Assembly: GCF_021739025.1 (NCBI RefSeq)
Contig: NZ_JAKKOT010000002.1
Coordinates: 682,001-746,000 of the forward strand
From: Gordonia liuliyuniae
GTDB lineage: Bacteria > Actinomycetota > Actinomycetes > Mycobacteriales > Mycobacteriaceae
DNA: 64,000 nt
Direction: 5' to 3'
Both the position numbers and the translations under genes were made by a program. Below, one piece after another: positions 54,437 through 63,860 of the stretch; positions within the stretch are counted from its first letter, which is position 1; each line of letters begins with the position of its first letter. The notes below the pieces were generated by a model. The model had not been told where the DNA came from. It saw only the letters and a list, made by a program, of their open reading frames with translations, and searched no databases.

Positions 54437-55884
54437 TTCGTCGGCGGGCGACGGCTCTGCGGCACCCGATCCTCGCCGCAGCGGTGATCATCGTCGTCGG
54501 AGCGCTCACCGCGTCGTCGGTTCCGATCCTCGGCGCAGCCGCACCGGCGGCGACCAGACTGCCGCCGTTGGCCGTCGTCCGTGATCCCGGTGTACCCGCC
54601 GCGGTTCTCGTCAGCCGCACCCTCTTCGATTCGGCTCCGACCGCCGTCGTGCTCGGCGCCGACGCATCTGCCGCCGATGTGCAGCGTGCCCGGGACACGG
54701 CCGTCGAGAACCGGCTCCCGATGTTCGAGGTCGGACGGGACGTCCGCGCTGTGCGAGACGAGCTCGCGCGACTGCGCACCGTCGGGTTGATCGAGATGGG
54801 CGACGTGCCCGACCTCGGGGTTCCGGTCTCGGACGACGCCCCTGCGCCCGCAGTGGTCTCCGCTGTCGCCGGGCAGGACGCGCTGGTCCTCGTCGCCGGA
54901 GGGCCCGATGCCGTCACCACGGCCGAATCGGCCGGAACGTCCGTCGTCGGGCTACCGGTCGGCGACGCGCGCGCCACTGGGGAGTCGGTCGCCGCGCTGA
55001 AATCCGACGACGGACGGCCCGTCGTCGCCATCGGTGCGTTCGGCGACGAGAAGACATTCGCCGGCCAGGTCGACGCCGCACGGACCGTCCCCGAACTCCC
55101 CGGCGGCGGCCAGCTCGTGTTTCCCGGACGACGCGTTGTCGCCCTTTACGGATCGCCCGGCTCGGCCGACCTCGGTCCTCTCGGCGCGCAGGGAGTGGAC
55201 GAGTCGATCCGGCGAGTCAAGCGCATGACGCGTCCTTACGCTGCGCTGTCGGACGTGCCGGTGGTCCCGGCGTTCGAGATCATCGCGACCGTTGCGTCCG
55301 CCGACCCGGGGAGCCGGGGCGATTACACGAACATGCTCGACCCGGCGATGCTCCGGCCGTGGATCGACGCCGCCGAGAAGGCGGGCGTCTATGTGACGCT
55401 CGACCTTCAGCCCGGGCGGATGGACTTCCTCACGCAGGCTAAAAGGTATCGGGGCCTGTTGCGCCGACCGAACGTCGGTCTTGCGTTGGACCCCGAATGG
55501 CGACTCAAACCGAACCAGAAGCATCTGACGCAGATCGGCTCCGTCGAACCGGCCGAAGTCAATCGGACCGCCGACTGGCTTGCCGGCCTCGTCCGCAGCG
55601 AGAACCTGCCGCAGAAGGCCTTCGTCCTGCACCAGTTCGACGCCGCGATGCTGGGCGACCGCCGTCTGATCGACACGTCGCACCCCGAGCTCGCCACCGT
55701 GATCCACGCCGACGGGCACGGGACGCCGTCGGTCAAGATGGAGACCTGGCGGCGGATCGTCGCAGGACTGCCGCCGAATGTCTGGCTCGGGTGGAAGAAC
55801 TTCTACACCGAGGACAAACCGATGTTCTCTCCCCGCCACACTCTCCGAGTGAACCCGGAACCATGGTTCGTCTCGTATCAGTGA
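54433..55884 (+). CDS. exported protein of unknown function with barrel-like C-terminal half
   Basis: A 483-residue protein with an uncleaved or cleavable N-terminal helix (LRHPILAAAVIIVVGALTAS). Residues 50-200 have alternating strand-helix repeats (TAVVLGADASAADVQRARD) reminiscent of cell-wall-binding repeat 2; the C-terminal half (VYVTLDLQPGRMDFLTQAKR, VGLALDPEWRLKPNQ, VWLGWKNFYTEDKPMFSP) looks like a TIM-barrel, glycosidase-like fold. No activity is assigned. It is translationally coupled to the preceding membrane protein. Its stop begins a five-copy tandem repeat. Confidence 0.65.
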   Translation: MIRRRATALRHPILAAAVIIVVGALTASSVPILGAAAPAATRLPPLAVVRDPGVPAAVLVSRTLFDSAPTAVVLGADASAADVQRARDTAVENRLPMFEVGRDVRAVRDELARLRTVGLIEMGDVPDLGVPVSDDAPAPAVVSAVAGQDALVLVAGGPDAVTTAESAGTSVVGLPVGDARATGESVAALKSDDGRPVVAIGAFGDEKTFAGQVDAARTVPELPGGGQLVFPGRRVVALYGSPGSADLGPLGAQGVDESIRRVKRMTRPYAALSDVPVVPAFEIIATVASADPGSRGDYTNMLDPAMLRPWIDAAEKAGVYVTLDLQPGRMDFLTQAKRYRGLLRRPNVGLALDPEWRLKPNQKHLTQIGSVEPAEVNRTADWLAGLVRSENLPQKAFVLHQFDAAMLGDRRLIDTSHPELATVIHADGHGTPSVKMETWRRIVAGLPPNVWLGWKNFYTEDKPMFSPRHTLRVNPEPWFVSYQ

Positions 55885-55954
55885 CGGGGTATCAGTGATG
55901 GGGCGCATCAGTGACAGGGCGCATCAGTGACAGGGCGCATCAGTGACAGGGCGG
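55882..55954 (+). repeat. tandem repeat starting at the stop codon (14-16 bp units)
   Basis: TGACGGGGTATCAG (55882-55895), TGATGGGGCGCATCAG (55896-55911), TGACAGGGCGCATCAG twice (55912-55927, 55928-55943) and a partial TGACAGGGCGG. The first TGA is the stop of the exported protein. The rest of 55955-56022 has no visible feature. Confidence 0.9.
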
Positions 55955-56022
55955 AAAAGGCCTTCTGAGCAGACGATTTAATACTTCGCAGGTCGTCGTT
56001 GTAGGCTGTATCAGGTTGCACA

Positions 56023-56096
<74 letters not shown>

Positions 56097-56117
56097 CGCT
56101 AGGTTGAGATAGCAGAA

Positions 56118-56155
56118 GAGGCCCCCGGCCTGCAGAGATGCGGACCGGGGGCCTC
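56118..56155 (+). terminator. terminator after tRNA-Pro
   Basis: GAGGCCCCCGG (56118-56128) pairs perfectly with CCGGGGGCCTC (56145-56155), followed by CTCGTATCTC. Confidence 0.82.
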
Positions 56156-56219
56156 CTCGTATCTCCAGCGCCTTAACAGGCGGCGACGGGGATGGACGTG
56201 ATTGGGGAGGATCTTGGCG

Positions 56220-56576
56220 ATGCCTACTATGAGAAGTAAACAACTTATGCTCTATCCCGACTATGGCGCTTCGTGGGGGCTGTGGTCCGGTGATACACCT
56301 AGTCCGGAACCTGGCGGTTGGTGGCCGGGGCCGAAGAACTTCGGGTTCAGCGAGGAACTCGAGAGCGCGTTGCGCACGTGGCTCGACCAATGGCAGGACA
56401 ACTTCGCACAGTCGCCCCAACAGGAGCAGCACACGTGGCCGCGGGATTTCGATGTCGACGCGTGGATGGCAGAAGGCGATCGCCTCGCCGACATGATCGA
56501 GACCGAACTACCGGAGTTCACCGTCGAGCGGGGGTATCTATCCCACGACAGACGGGGAAATTGGATGCTCGACTGA
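56220..56576 (+). CDS. hypothetical protein, 118 residues, tryptophan-rich
   Basis: A small soluble acidic protein rich in Trp and aromatic residues ([42 protein letters not shown]). I do not recognise a named family; similar short proteins occur singly in actinobacterial accessory regions. The ATG at 56220 has GGGGAGG 9 nt upstream. The start of the gene is less GC-rich than its neighbours, and it sits directly after a tRNA gene, so it may be a small acquired insertion. It has no visible partner. Confidence 0.6.
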   Translation: MPTMRSKQLMLYPDYGASWGLWSGDTPSPEPGGWWPGPKNFGFSEELESALRTWLDQWQDNFAQSPQQEQHTWPRDFDVDAWMAEGDRLADMIETELPEFTVERGYLSHDRRGNWMLD

Positions 56577-56684
56577 ACTCTGGCCTGGCGGGTACTGGCC
56601 GGCCCAGCCGCTCGGCCGCGATGGGCCACAGCGCCAGCCACGCCGAACGACTCACCACGCGCCATCCGAGGTCGCCACAATAAG

Positions 56685-56703
56685 GCAGCTAAGGCTAGCA
56701 TTA
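56685..56703. promoter_or_regulatory. weak IdeR/DtxR-box-like sequence
   Basis: GCAGCTAAGGCTAGCATTA matches about 12 of 19 positions of the iron box TTAGGTTAGGCTAACCTAA, including the central AGGCTA. It lies immediately before the ATG of a siderophore-type ATPase gene. The match is partial. Confidence 0.3.
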
Positions 56704-56708
56704 CTAGA

Positions 56709-57602
56709 ATGGATATGAGTAAGGCAGTCGCGCCCGTCCTGGCATCGATCGGCAGCCCGTCCTCCGTCCGAGATGCTCAAGAGTTCGCGGCGATCGACAC
56801 CTTCCCCGACGACACTCGACTGGCGGCCCGCTCGATAGCATCCGGCTACGGCGGGACGCCGATCATCGGCGACCTCGACCTCGACGTGCCGACCGGGGTT
56901 GTCACCACGATCATCGGACCCAACGGCTGTGGGAAGTCGACGCTGCTGCGCACCCTCGCCCGGCTGATCAAACCGTCAGCGGGTTCGGTGGTACTCGACG
57001 GCAAGGACATCGCCGAGTACCGCACCAAGGAGGTCGCCACCAAGCTCGGCCTGCTGCCGCAGTCGCCGATCGCGCCCGAGGGCTTGACCGTCGCCGACCT
57101 CGTCGCCCGGGGCAGGCATCCGCACCAGAGTTGGATGCGACAGTGGTCGTCGACGGACGACGACATCGTCGACGCCGTGCTCACCCAGACCGGTATCCGG
57201 GATCTCGCCGACCGCACCGTGGACTCGCTCTCCGGGGGACAACGGCAGCGGGTGTGGATCTCGATGACGCTCGCTCAGGGCACTGACATGATCCTGCTCG
57301 ACGAGCCGACCACCTTTCTTGACCTGTCGCACGCGCTCGACGTCCTCGATCTCGTCGATGACCTTCACGAGGAAGGCCGCACCGTCCTCATGGTGCTCCA
57401 CGACCTGAACCTCGCAGTCCGCTACAGCGACAACCTCGTCGCGATGAAGGACGGCTCCGTCATCGCACAGGGCCCGCCGTCGAAGGTCATCACCGAGCAA
57501 CTCCTCTTCGACGTGTTCGGCCTCCGGTCACGTGTCGTCGACGACCCGGTCAGCGATCGTCCCATGATCGTCCCGATCGGGCGCAGCCACACAAACGTGT
57601 GA
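56709..57602 (+). CDS. iron-siderophore type ABC transporter ATP-binding protein (orphan)
   Basis: A 297-residue ATPase of the FecE/FepC class. Walker A GPNGCGKST (about residues 73-81), Q-loop LLPQSP, ARGRHPHQSW, signature LSGGQRQRVWIS, Walker B ILLDEPTTFLD and switch VLHDLNLAVRYSDN are intact. It has about 35 extra N-terminal residues before the core. No permease or binding-protein gene is adjacent, so it must serve components encoded elsewhere. A weak iron-box-like sequence precedes it. The stop starts a 12-bp repeat (TGACCGGGTGTG then TGACGGGG). Confidence 0.85.
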   Translation: MDMSKAVAPVLASIGSPSSVRDAQEFAAIDTFPDDTRLAARSIASGYGGTPIIGDLDLDVPTGVVTTIIGPNGCGKSTLLRTLARLIKPSAGSVVLDGKDIAEYRTKEVATKLGLLPQSPIAPEGLTVADLVARGRHPHQSWMRQWSSTDDDIVDAVLTQTGIRDLADRTVDSLSGGQRQRVWISMTLAQGTDMILLDEPTTFLDLSHALDVLDLVDDLHEEGRTVLMVLHDLNLAVRYSDNLVAMKDGSVIAQGPPSKVITEQLLFDVFGLRSRVVDDPVSDRPMIVPIGRSHTNV

Positions 57603-57619
57603 CCGGGTGTGTGACGGGG
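57600..57619 (+). repeat. short repeat starting at the ATPase stop codon
   Basis: TGACCGGGTGTG (57600-57611) is followed by TGACGGGG (57612-57619). The first TGA is the stop and the second is in frame. Confidence 0.6.
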
Positions 57620-57629
57620 TTACGCGAGC

Positions 57630-58607
57630 CTAGACGGGGACGCCCTGGAGGCTGGGGAGTTGCAGATCGACGTCGGCGTCGTGGCCGCCGTTGGAGACGG
57701 GCGTCAAGGTCAGCAGCGTCGCTTCGGGACGGCAGCTGAAGCGGGCCGGAGCGTAGGGCGACGTGCCGAGGCCTGCACTGACGTGCAACGCCATGTCTGC
57801 GCCCCAGCGGGACAGGCCCTTCACGCGTGACCGGTCGATGTGACAGTTCGTGACCACCGCGCCATACCCGGGGACGCAGAGTTGCCCGCCGTGGGTGTGG
57901 CCCGCCATCACCAGGTCGTAGCCGTCGTCGGCAAACGAGTCCAGGACCCGCGGCTCCGGCGAATGGGTCAGACCCAGGCGCAGTTGAGCGAGCGGGTTCG
58001 GACGTCCGGCGATTGTCTCGTACCGGTCGCGTTCGATGTGCGGGTCGTCGACGCCTGCGGCCGCGATGCGGACACCGGACGCCTCGATCTCGCGGATCGT
58101 GTGCGTCGCGTCGAGCCAGCCGCGTTCGGTGAAGGCGGCGCGCAGATCCTGCCACGGCAACGACTCGCCGTGCGTCCGCTTGTGGTCCTTCTTGAAGTAC
58201 TTGAACGGGTTCTTGGGCTTCGGGCCGAAATAATCGTTCGACCCGAACACGAACAGGCCCGGCCGCGACAGGAGCCCGCTGAGCGCTTGCACCACGGCGG
58301 GGACAGCGTTCGGGTGGGCCAGATTGTCGCCGGTGTTGACGACCAAGTCGGGTTCGAGCGAGTCGAGTTCGGCGATCCACGCCTGCTTGAGGTGCTGGTG
58401 GGGCGTCATGTGGATGTCGCTGATGTGCAGCACCCGCAGCGGTGACGAGCCGGCCTCCAACAGCGGGGCGCTCACATGGCGCAACGCGAACGCATTGCGT
58501 TCGATCACCGTCGAGTAGAGCAGACCAGCCGCCGCGGCGCCTGCCGCCCCCGCGGACAGTCGTGCCAGGCTCGTCGCGGAGATGCCTGTGCCGGAACCAG
58601 AATCCAT
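57630..58607 (-). CDS. metallophosphoesterase, Rv3683 type
   Basis: A 325-residue calcineurin-like phosphoesterase with an N-terminal membrane-associated helix (ARLSAGAAGAAAAGLLYS). Metal ligands are in HISDIHM, VVNTGDNL, FVFGSNDYF (GSND for GNHD), LGLTHSPEP and VMAGHTHGGQL. The substrate is unknown; relatives of the YkuE group act on lipid or nucleotide phosphates. It follows ponA2 by 36 bp in one operon, the same order as Rv3682-Rv3683, so a role in envelope metabolism is plausible. Confidence 0.87.
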   Translation of the reverse strand: MDSGSGTGISATSLARLSAGAAGAAAAGLLYSTVIERNAFALRHVSAPLLEAGSSPLRVLHISDIHMTPHQHLKQAWIAELDSLEPDLVVNTGDNLAHPNAVPAVVQALSGLLSRPGLFVFGSNDYFGPKPKNPFKYFKKDHKRTHGESLPWQDLRAAFTERGWLDATHTIREIEASGVRIAAAGVDDPHIERDRYETIAGRPNPLAQLRLGLTHSPEPRVLDSFADDGYDLVMAGHTHGGQLCVPGYGAVVTNCHIDRSRVKGLSRWGADMALHVSAGLGTSPYAPARFSCRPEATLLTLTPVSNGGHDADVDLQLPSLQGVPV

Positions 58608-58643
58608 GCCTCCACGATAGCGCTGCCCGCGTCGGCGGTCAGG

Positions 58644-61115
58644 TCACTCGTCGGGGACTTCGATCACCACAGGCCCCACACCGGGCACTTCGACGGTCTT
58701 CTGCGTCGACCCGCCGCCGTCGCCGTCGCGGTCGTTCTTCTCGGTGCCGCGGCCGTTGCTCACATACATGGCGATGGTGCTGCCGGGCATCGCGCTGTCG
58801 GATGGGGCCGTGAACACCACGGTGCCCTTGGGGCGTCCGCTGTCGACCTCCAGCTCCTTCACCTTGAACCCTGCCTCCTGCAGGCGTGACGTCGCCTGAC
58901 TGGCGGGCAGGCCACTCACGTTCGGGATCCGTCCGCGATCGCTGCCGACCACATACGACGGGTCCTTCGGCGGCATCGCGACCGGACCGAACTTGGTGGC
59001 GACGGGTTTCACCGCGTTGTACCAGGTGCGGGCCGGCTCGAAACCGCCGTAGACGTCGCCGTCGTAGCACTGGCGCAGCGGAGCGGTGCAGATGCCGCTC
59101 GGGGTCGGGCCGTCGTTGTACACGTACGACGCGGCCGCGAGCTGGTTGGTGAATCCGAGGAACGCCGCCGATCGGTGCGCCTCAGTGGTGCCCGTCTTGC
59201 CCGAGAGGGGGAGCGTCCAGCCGGTCGACGCTGCCGCGGCAGCTGAGGTGCCGCCACCGCGGTCGTCCTCGCTCATCGCGTTCGCCAGGGTGTTGGCCAG
59301 ACCCGAGTCGACGACCTGCTCGCAGGCCGGCGGCGTGAACGGCACCGGGACCATCGCCGGGTTGCCGTTCTCATCCATCACGCGGTTGCCGTACTTGTCG
59401 CGCTTGACCTGCTGGATGGAATGGATGGGGTTCGGCGGGCACCAGACGCCGCCGGACGCGAGCGTGGCCGCGACATTCGACAGTTCGAGCGCGTTGACCG
59501 CGAACGGGCCGAGCGTGAACGAACCGAAGTTGCCCTTCTTGATGTACTCGGCGAGGCTCTGGTCGCCGTTGCCGGACGTTCCGGGGGAATTGTACGAACG
59601 GAGCCCCAGGCGCACCGCCATGTCGACGGCGGGCTTCACGCCGACCTGCTGGAGCAGTTGGACGAACGTGGTGTTCGGGGACGTCGCGAGAGCTTGCGTC
59701 ACCGATGCGTTCGGCGGGTAGGCGCCCGCGTTCTTGACGCAGTACGCGTTGACCGGGCAGCCGTTGAGGCCGTTGCTGTCGCCCATCCCGTAGACGGCGA
59801 CACTCGACGGGATCGCCAGCACGGCGTCGGTGCCCATGCCCTTCTCCATGGCGGCGGCGGTCGTGAACAGTTTGAAGATCGAGCCCGCGCCGTCGCCGAC
59901 CATCGAGAACGGCTGCGGCTGCACCGTCTCGTCCTTCGCCGCGTCGAGCCCGTAGTCGCGGCTGGACACCATCGAGACCACATCGTGGGACTGCTTGCCC
60001 GGACGGACCAGGCTCATCACGTTCGCGATGCCGGTGGTGTGCGGGTTCGCCTGTGCCTTGGCTGAGCGCAGCGCAGATTCCTGGACCTGCGGGTCGAGCG
60101 TGGTGCGGATGACGTAGCCGCCGCGCATCACGGTCTGGCGGGAGATGCCGTTGTCGGCGAGGTACTGCAGGACGTAGTCGCAGAAGAATCCGTCGTTGCC
60201 CGCGCCGATGCAGCCTTGGACGGGTGTGCGGGGGGAGGGCAGGACGCCGAGCGGCTTGTTCTTTGCCGCCGTGAGCTCGGCTTTCCTCTCCGGGAAGTTG
60301 CTGATCATGGTGTCGAGCACGGTGTTGCGTCGCGTGGTGGTGGCCTCGGGGTCGCTGTAGGGGTTCAGCGCCGAACTCGACTGCACCATGCCCGCGAGCA
60401 TCGCTGCCTGCTCGACTGTCAGCTCCTTCGCCGAGTGGCCGAAGTAGGTCTGCGACGCGGCTTCGATGCCGTACGCGTTGTTGCCGAACGGAACGACGTT
60501 CAGGTAGCGGGTGACGATCTGCTTCTTCGCGTCCTGCTTGGCGGCCGCGTCGTCGAGCCCCTGTTCGCGTTTAGCTTGATCGGTGAGCGTCTGCTCCAAG
60601 GTCAGCGCCATCCGGACCTCGCGCAGCTTGCGCGCAGGCGTCGTCTCGATCGCGGCCTGTCGTTCGGCCTCGGTCCGTGCCAGCACCAGCAGTTGATAAT
60701 TCTTGATGTACTGCTGGTCGAGCGTCGATGCGCCCTGCTGCACTTCGCCCGACGACGAGTTCTTCAACGCCGCGCGGATCGTGCCGCGCCAGTCCACGCC
60801 GTCGTGCTCGAGGAAGCGACGGTCCTCGATCGAGATGATCGCGCGGATCATGTCCTGGGAGATGTCGTTGTATCCGACCTGGTAGCGGTACTGGTCGAAC
60901 AGTGTGGCGATGGGTTTGCCCGCAGCGTCGGTCACCGTCGTGACTTCGGGGACAGTGCCACTCAGCAGTTCGGACGAACTGTTCTCCATCGTCGCGGCGG
61001 CCCGGTTGGTCAGTACCCCGACCCCGCCCGCGAGGGGGAAGAGGAGGCCCGCCACCAGGACGCCCGCCATGACGCAGGCTACGGCCAGGCCGACTAGGTT
61101 CGATGTCTTCCGCAC
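58644..61115 (-). CDS. ponA2: bifunctional class A penicillin-binding protein PonA2
   Basis: An 823-residue class A PBP that polymerises and crosslinks peptidoglycan. One N-terminal anchor (VGLAVACVMAGVLVAGLLFP); glycosyltransferase domain at about 60-270 (IISIEDRRFLEHDGVDW, QGASTLDQQYIKN); transpeptidase domain at about 370-680 with the nucleophile in GAGSIFKLFT, ATSPNTTF as SxN and SGKTGTTE as the third motif. A PASTA domain (IPNVSGLPASQATSRLQEAG) follows at about 735-800, then a charged tail. It is divergent from whiB4, as in M. tuberculosis. Confidence 0.94.
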   Translation of the reverse strand: MRKTSNLVGLAVACVMAGVLVAGLLFPLAGGVGVLTNRAAATMENSSSELLSGTVPEVTTVTDAAGKPIATLFDQYRYQVGYNDISQDMIRAIISIEDRRFLEHDGVDWRGTIRAALKNSSSGEVQQGASTLDQQYIKNYQLLVLARTEAERQAAIETTPARKLREVRMALTLEQTLTDQAKREQGLDDAAAKQDAKKQIVTRYLNVVPFGNNAYGIEAASQTYFGHSAKELTVEQAAMLAGMVQSSSALNPYSDPEATTTRRNTVLDTMISNFPERKAELTAAKNKPLGVLPSPRTPVQGCIGAGNDGFFCDYVLQYLADNGISRQTVMRGGYVIRTTLDPQVQESALRSAKAQANPHTTGIANVMSLVRPGKQSHDVVSMVSSRDYGLDAAKDETVQPQPFSMVGDGAGSIFKLFTTAAAMEKGMGTDAVLAIPSSVAVYGMGDSNGLNGCPVNAYCVKNAGAYPPNASVTQALATSPNTTFVQLLQQVGVKPAVDMAVRLGLRSYNSPGTSGNGDQSLAEYIKKGNFGSFTLGPFAVNALELSNVAATLASGGVWCPPNPIHSIQQVKRDKYGNRVMDENGNPAMVPVPFTPPACEQVVDSGLANTLANAMSEDDRGGGTSAAAAASTGWTLPLSGKTGTTEAHRSAAFLGFTNQLAAASYVYNDGPTPSGICTAPLRQCYDGDVYGGFEPARTWYNAVKPVATKFGPVAMPPKDPSYVVGSDRGRIPNVSGLPASQATSRLQEAGFKVKELEVDSGRPKGTVVFTAPSDSAMPGSTIAMYVSNGRGTEKNDRDGDGGGSTQKTVEVPGVGPVVIEVPDE

Positions 61116-61245
61116 GGTCGCCAGGATACGTGTGAATGCAATCTCATCGCGGTAGCGACCTGGCCGATCCCACCTTCGATACCCTCACTCCCCGATCTCG
61201 ACTTGATTTGCGATTGGGGTCTCAATAGTGTGTTGGACGTGAGGT

Positions 61246-61272
61246 ACCCCACAAAGTAGTGATTTGTAGGGT
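61246..61272. promoter_or_regulatory. inverted repeat in the ponA2/whiB4 gap
   Basis: ACCCCACAAA (61246-61255) and TTTGTAGGGT (61263-61272) are inverted with one mismatch around a 7-bp spacer, about 80 bp before the whiB4 ATG. It is a possible operator in the divergent promoter region; the rest of 61116-61349 shows no gene. Confidence 0.5.
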
Positions 61273-61349
61273 GGATTCACTGAAGAGATCTTATGCGCGT
61301 ACCGAGCGCCGGTTCGTGTCGATGGGTTTGTGAAAGGTGGGATCGCGCA

Positions 61350-61682
61350 ATGACTCTCGCACCGTTGCCGTCCGGAGATACTGACACTCGATTGACGTGG
61401 GTCTCGCTAGCGCGCTGTCGCGGCGGGAATCCGGACGACCTGTTCGTTCGAGGGGCCGCGCAGCGCAAGGCTGCGACGATCTGCAGGCACTGCCCAGTGC
61501 AGATGGAGTGCGGTGCCGACGCACTCGACAACCGGGTCGAATTCGGCGTGTGGGGCGGCATGACCGAACGCCAACGCCGCGCGCTGCTCCGCCAGCACCC
61601 AGAGGTGACCTCCTGGGCGGCGTTCTTCGAAGCCCAGCGTCGCAGGCAGCGGATCGGCGCCGTCCCCGACGCCCACAACTGA
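61350..61682 (+). CDS. whiB4: WhiB4-type iron-sulfur redox regulator
   Basis: A 110-residue WhiB protein. Four cysteines (Cys23, Cys45, Cys48, Cys54) hold a 4Fe-4S cluster; the GVWGG turn is at 66-70, followed by a basic C-terminal DNA-binding helix (ERQRRALLRQH). In M. tuberculosis WhiB4 (Rv3681c) senses oxygen and NO and condenses DNA. The neighbourhood (divergent ponA2, convergent ArsA-like genes) is conserved and supports the WhiB4 subtype. ATG 61350 gives MTLAPLPSGD; a perfect terminator follows. Confidence 0.93.
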   Translation: MTLAPLPSGDTDTRLTWVSLARCRGGNPDDLFVRGAAQRKAATICRHCPVQMECGADALDNRVEFGVWGGMTERQRRALLRQHPEVTSWAAFFEAQRRRQRIGAVPDAHN

Positions 61683-61687
61683 CGCGA

Positions 61688-61717
61688 GAGGCCCGGCGCT
61701 GATGCGCCGGGCCTCTT
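61688..61717. terminator. terminator between whiB4 and the ArsA-like operon
   Basis: AGAGGCCCGGCGC (61688-61700) and GCGCCGGGCCTCT (61705-61717) form a perfect 13-bp stem with a TGAT loop, followed by TCTCGCT. It lies between convergent genes. Confidence 0.88.
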
Positions 61718-61732
61718 CTCGCTGAACTGGTC

Positions 61733-62836
61733 TCAGCCGCGGCTGATGATCTGCTCGGCCACCGCGCGGAGCGCGTCCGAATCGGCGACTTCGAACGGTA
61801 GTGCGGGCACGCCGACGGTCGGGACGCTCGGGTGCGACGACGTGAACCGTTGCAGCAGACGGAGTTCGCGTTTCGCCATGGTGGCGCGCTCGACGTGCAC
61901 CTGCAGGACGCCACGCGTCAGGTCGTCGTCGACCGTGCTCGCCGCGGCTTCGACGGCCGGTGTCGGCAATGACGTCAGATTCGGGTGCGTGCGGTTCACG
62001 ATCAAGCCCGCCAACGGCATCGTGTCCTTCGACAAGCGGTCGACGAAGAACGACGCCTCCCGCAGCGCGTCCGCCTCCGGAGACGCCACCACGACAAATT
62101 GTGTGCCCGGGCGTTTGAGGAGCGAGTAGGTTCGTTCGGCGCGTTCGGAGAAGCCGCCGAACATCGAGTCCAACGACTGCACGAAGGTCGCCACGTCGCG
62201 CAGGATATCGCCGCCGACGATCGTCGAGATGCCGCGCATCGCGATGCCCATCGCCCCGGTCACGACGCGGCCGACGCCGCGCCCGCCGCCGACGAGCATC
62301 TTCATGAGCCGACCCGACAGGAACGACCCGAGACGTTGCGGTGCGTCGAGGAAGTCGAGCGCGTTCCGCGACGGGGGAGTGTCGACGACGATGAGGTCCC
62401 ACCGGTCCTCGTCGAGGAGCCTGCCCAGCTTCTCCATCGCCATGTACTCCTGGGTGCCGGAGAACGACGACGCGACGGTCTGATAGAAGGCGTTGTTCAT
62501 GATCGCTTCGGCACGATCGGGCGTCGAATGCTCGACGACCATGTCGTCGAAGGTGCGGCGCATGTCCAGCATCATCGCGTCGAGCGACCCGCCCGCTGCC
62601 GCCGCGCTCGCGATCGGAACCGGCTGCGGCTCGTTGGTGAGCTCGCTGACGCCGAGCGACTGTGCCAGACGACGCGCCGGATCGATCGTCAGGACGGCGA
62701 CCTTGCGGCCGTTCTCGGCGGCGTGCAGCGCCATCGACGCGGCCGTCGTCGTCTTGCCGACGCCGCCGGAGCCGCAACAGATGATCACGCGAGTACTCGG
62801 GTCGGCGAGCACCGCACCCATCTTCAGGTCAGGCAT
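61733..62836 (-). CDS. ArsA/GET3-like anion-transporter ATPase, second subunit (Rv3680 type)
   Basis: A 367-residue SIMIBI-class ATPase of the ArsA/Get3 family. The deviant Walker A is [20 protein letters not shown] (residues 20-39), the switch I Asp lies in [15 protein letters not shown], and [15 protein letters not shown] is the switch II region. Its ATG overlaps the stop of the first subunit (TGATG), so the two are made together and probably form a heteromeric complex as proposed for Rv3679-Rv3680. No arsenical genes are nearby, so arsenite export is unlikely. Confidence 0.88.
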   Translation of the reverse strand: MPDLKMGAVLADPSTRVIICCGSGGVGKTTTAASMALHAAENGRKVAVLTIDPARRLAQSLGVSELTNEPQPVPIASAAAAGGSLDAMMLDMRRTFDDMVVEHSTPDRAEAIMNNAFYQTVASSFSGTQEYMAMEKLGRLLDEDRWDLIVVDTPPSRNALDFLDAPQRLGSFLSGRLMKMLVGGGRGVGRVVTGAMGIAMRGISTIVGGDILRDVATFVQSLDSMFGGFSERAERTYSLLKRPGTQFVVVASPEADALREASFFVDRLSKDTMPLAGLIVNRTHPNLTSLPTPAVEAAASTVDDDLTRGVLQVHVERATMAKRELRLLQRFTSSHPSVPTVGVPALPFEVADSDALRAVAEQIISRG

Positions 62837-63855
62837 CAGGCTCCCGCTTTCTTCAGCACAGCGACGAGTTCGTACACGCCGCCCAGATCCATCCCCTGAT
62901 CGATGGACGGCAGGGAGATCTGCGGGGCGTCGACGTCGTCGAGTTCGGCGTGCGCCACCTGCTGGGCTTGGACGCGTGCGGCGTACTCGATCGACTCGGT
63001 CAGCAGCCCGGCGAGGTCGTCGTCGGTGAGCTCGACCCCCGCATCGGTCAACGTCGACCGCACCCGGTCGGCGTCGATCCTCCCTTCGGCGATCGCGTCG
63101 AGCTCGTCGTCGGGGAGGTGCGCGGTCTCGACACGGTTGATGATGATCGAGCCGATGTGCAGACCCTTGGCGCGCAGTTCGTCGACCGCTTCGACTGTCT
63201 CCTGGATCGGCATCGCCTCGAGGAGAGTGCACAAGTGCACCATGGTGTCGGCCGAGTGCAGGAGCGTCGCGACACCTTCGCTTTGCTTGCGGATCGGGCC
63301 GGACTTGGCCAGGTCGCGCATCGCGGACGTGACGTCGAGGAAGTTTCCGATACGTCCGGTCGGCGGTGCGTCGACGACGATCGAGTCGTAGAGACGGTGC
63401 CCCTTCTTGTCGAGGGCGATGACGCGTTCCTTCACCTTGCCGGTGATCACGACGTCGCGCAGGCCCGGCGCGACGGTCGTCACGAAGTCGATCGCGCCGA
63501 CGCGTTTGATCGCGCGACCGGCGAACCCGAGGTTGTAGAACATGTCGAGGTACTCCAGCAGCGCGTGCTCGATCTGCAGGGCGAGTGCCCACACCGAGCC
63601 GCCGCCCTCGAGAGTCGCGACCTGGGTGTCGACCGGCGGCAGCGGCTGCGTGTCGAAAAGCTGCGCGATGCCCTGGCGCTCCTCGCATTCGACGAGGAGG
63701 ACGCGCTGGCCACGCGAGGCCAACGTCAACGCGAGCGCGGCAGCGACCGTCGTCTTCCCGGTTCCGCCCTTGCCTGACACGAAATGCAGTCGTGCCTGGC
63801 GGGCCTGATCGGACCACTGACTCGTGGGACCGTCCGTCACATGTTTCTCGACCAC
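62836..63855 (-). CDS. ArsA/GET3-like anion-transporter ATPase, first subunit (Rv3679 type)
   Basis: A 339-residue ATPase with deviant Walker [21 protein letters not shown] (about residues 25-44), [17 protein letters not shown] as the switch I equivalent and [17 protein letters not shown] as switch II. GTG 63855 was chosen because TAAGGT on the reverse strand lies exactly 7 nt before it, giving a leaderless mRNA and the same length as M. tuberculosis Rv3679; the frame is open up to 63924. It leads the two-gene ATPase operon and is divergent from the DUF4177 gene. Confidence 0.88.
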   Translation of the reverse strand: MVEKHVTDGPTSQWSDQARQARLHFVSGKGGTGKTTVAAALALTLASRGQRVLLVECEERQGIAQLFDTQPLPPVDTQVATLEGGGSVWALALQIEHALLEYLDMFYNLGFAGRAIKRVGAIDFVTTVAPGLRDVVITGKVKERVIALDKKGHRLYDSIVVDAPPTGRIGNFLDVTSAMRDLAKSGPIRKQSEGVATLLHSADTMVHLCTLLEAMPIQETVEAVDELRAKGLHIGSIIINRVETAHLPDDELDAIAEGRIDADRVRSTLTDAGVELTDDDLAGLLTESIEYAARVQAQQVAHAELDDVDAPQISLPSIDQGMDLGGVYELVAVLKKAGA

Positions 63856-63860
63856 GCCGT

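Noticed and set aside
61733..63855. Arsenite efflux (ars) operon
   Set aside because: The ATPases are ArsA/Get3-like, but there is no arsB, arsC, arsR or arsD, and the locus matches the conserved Rv3679-Rv3680 arrangement.
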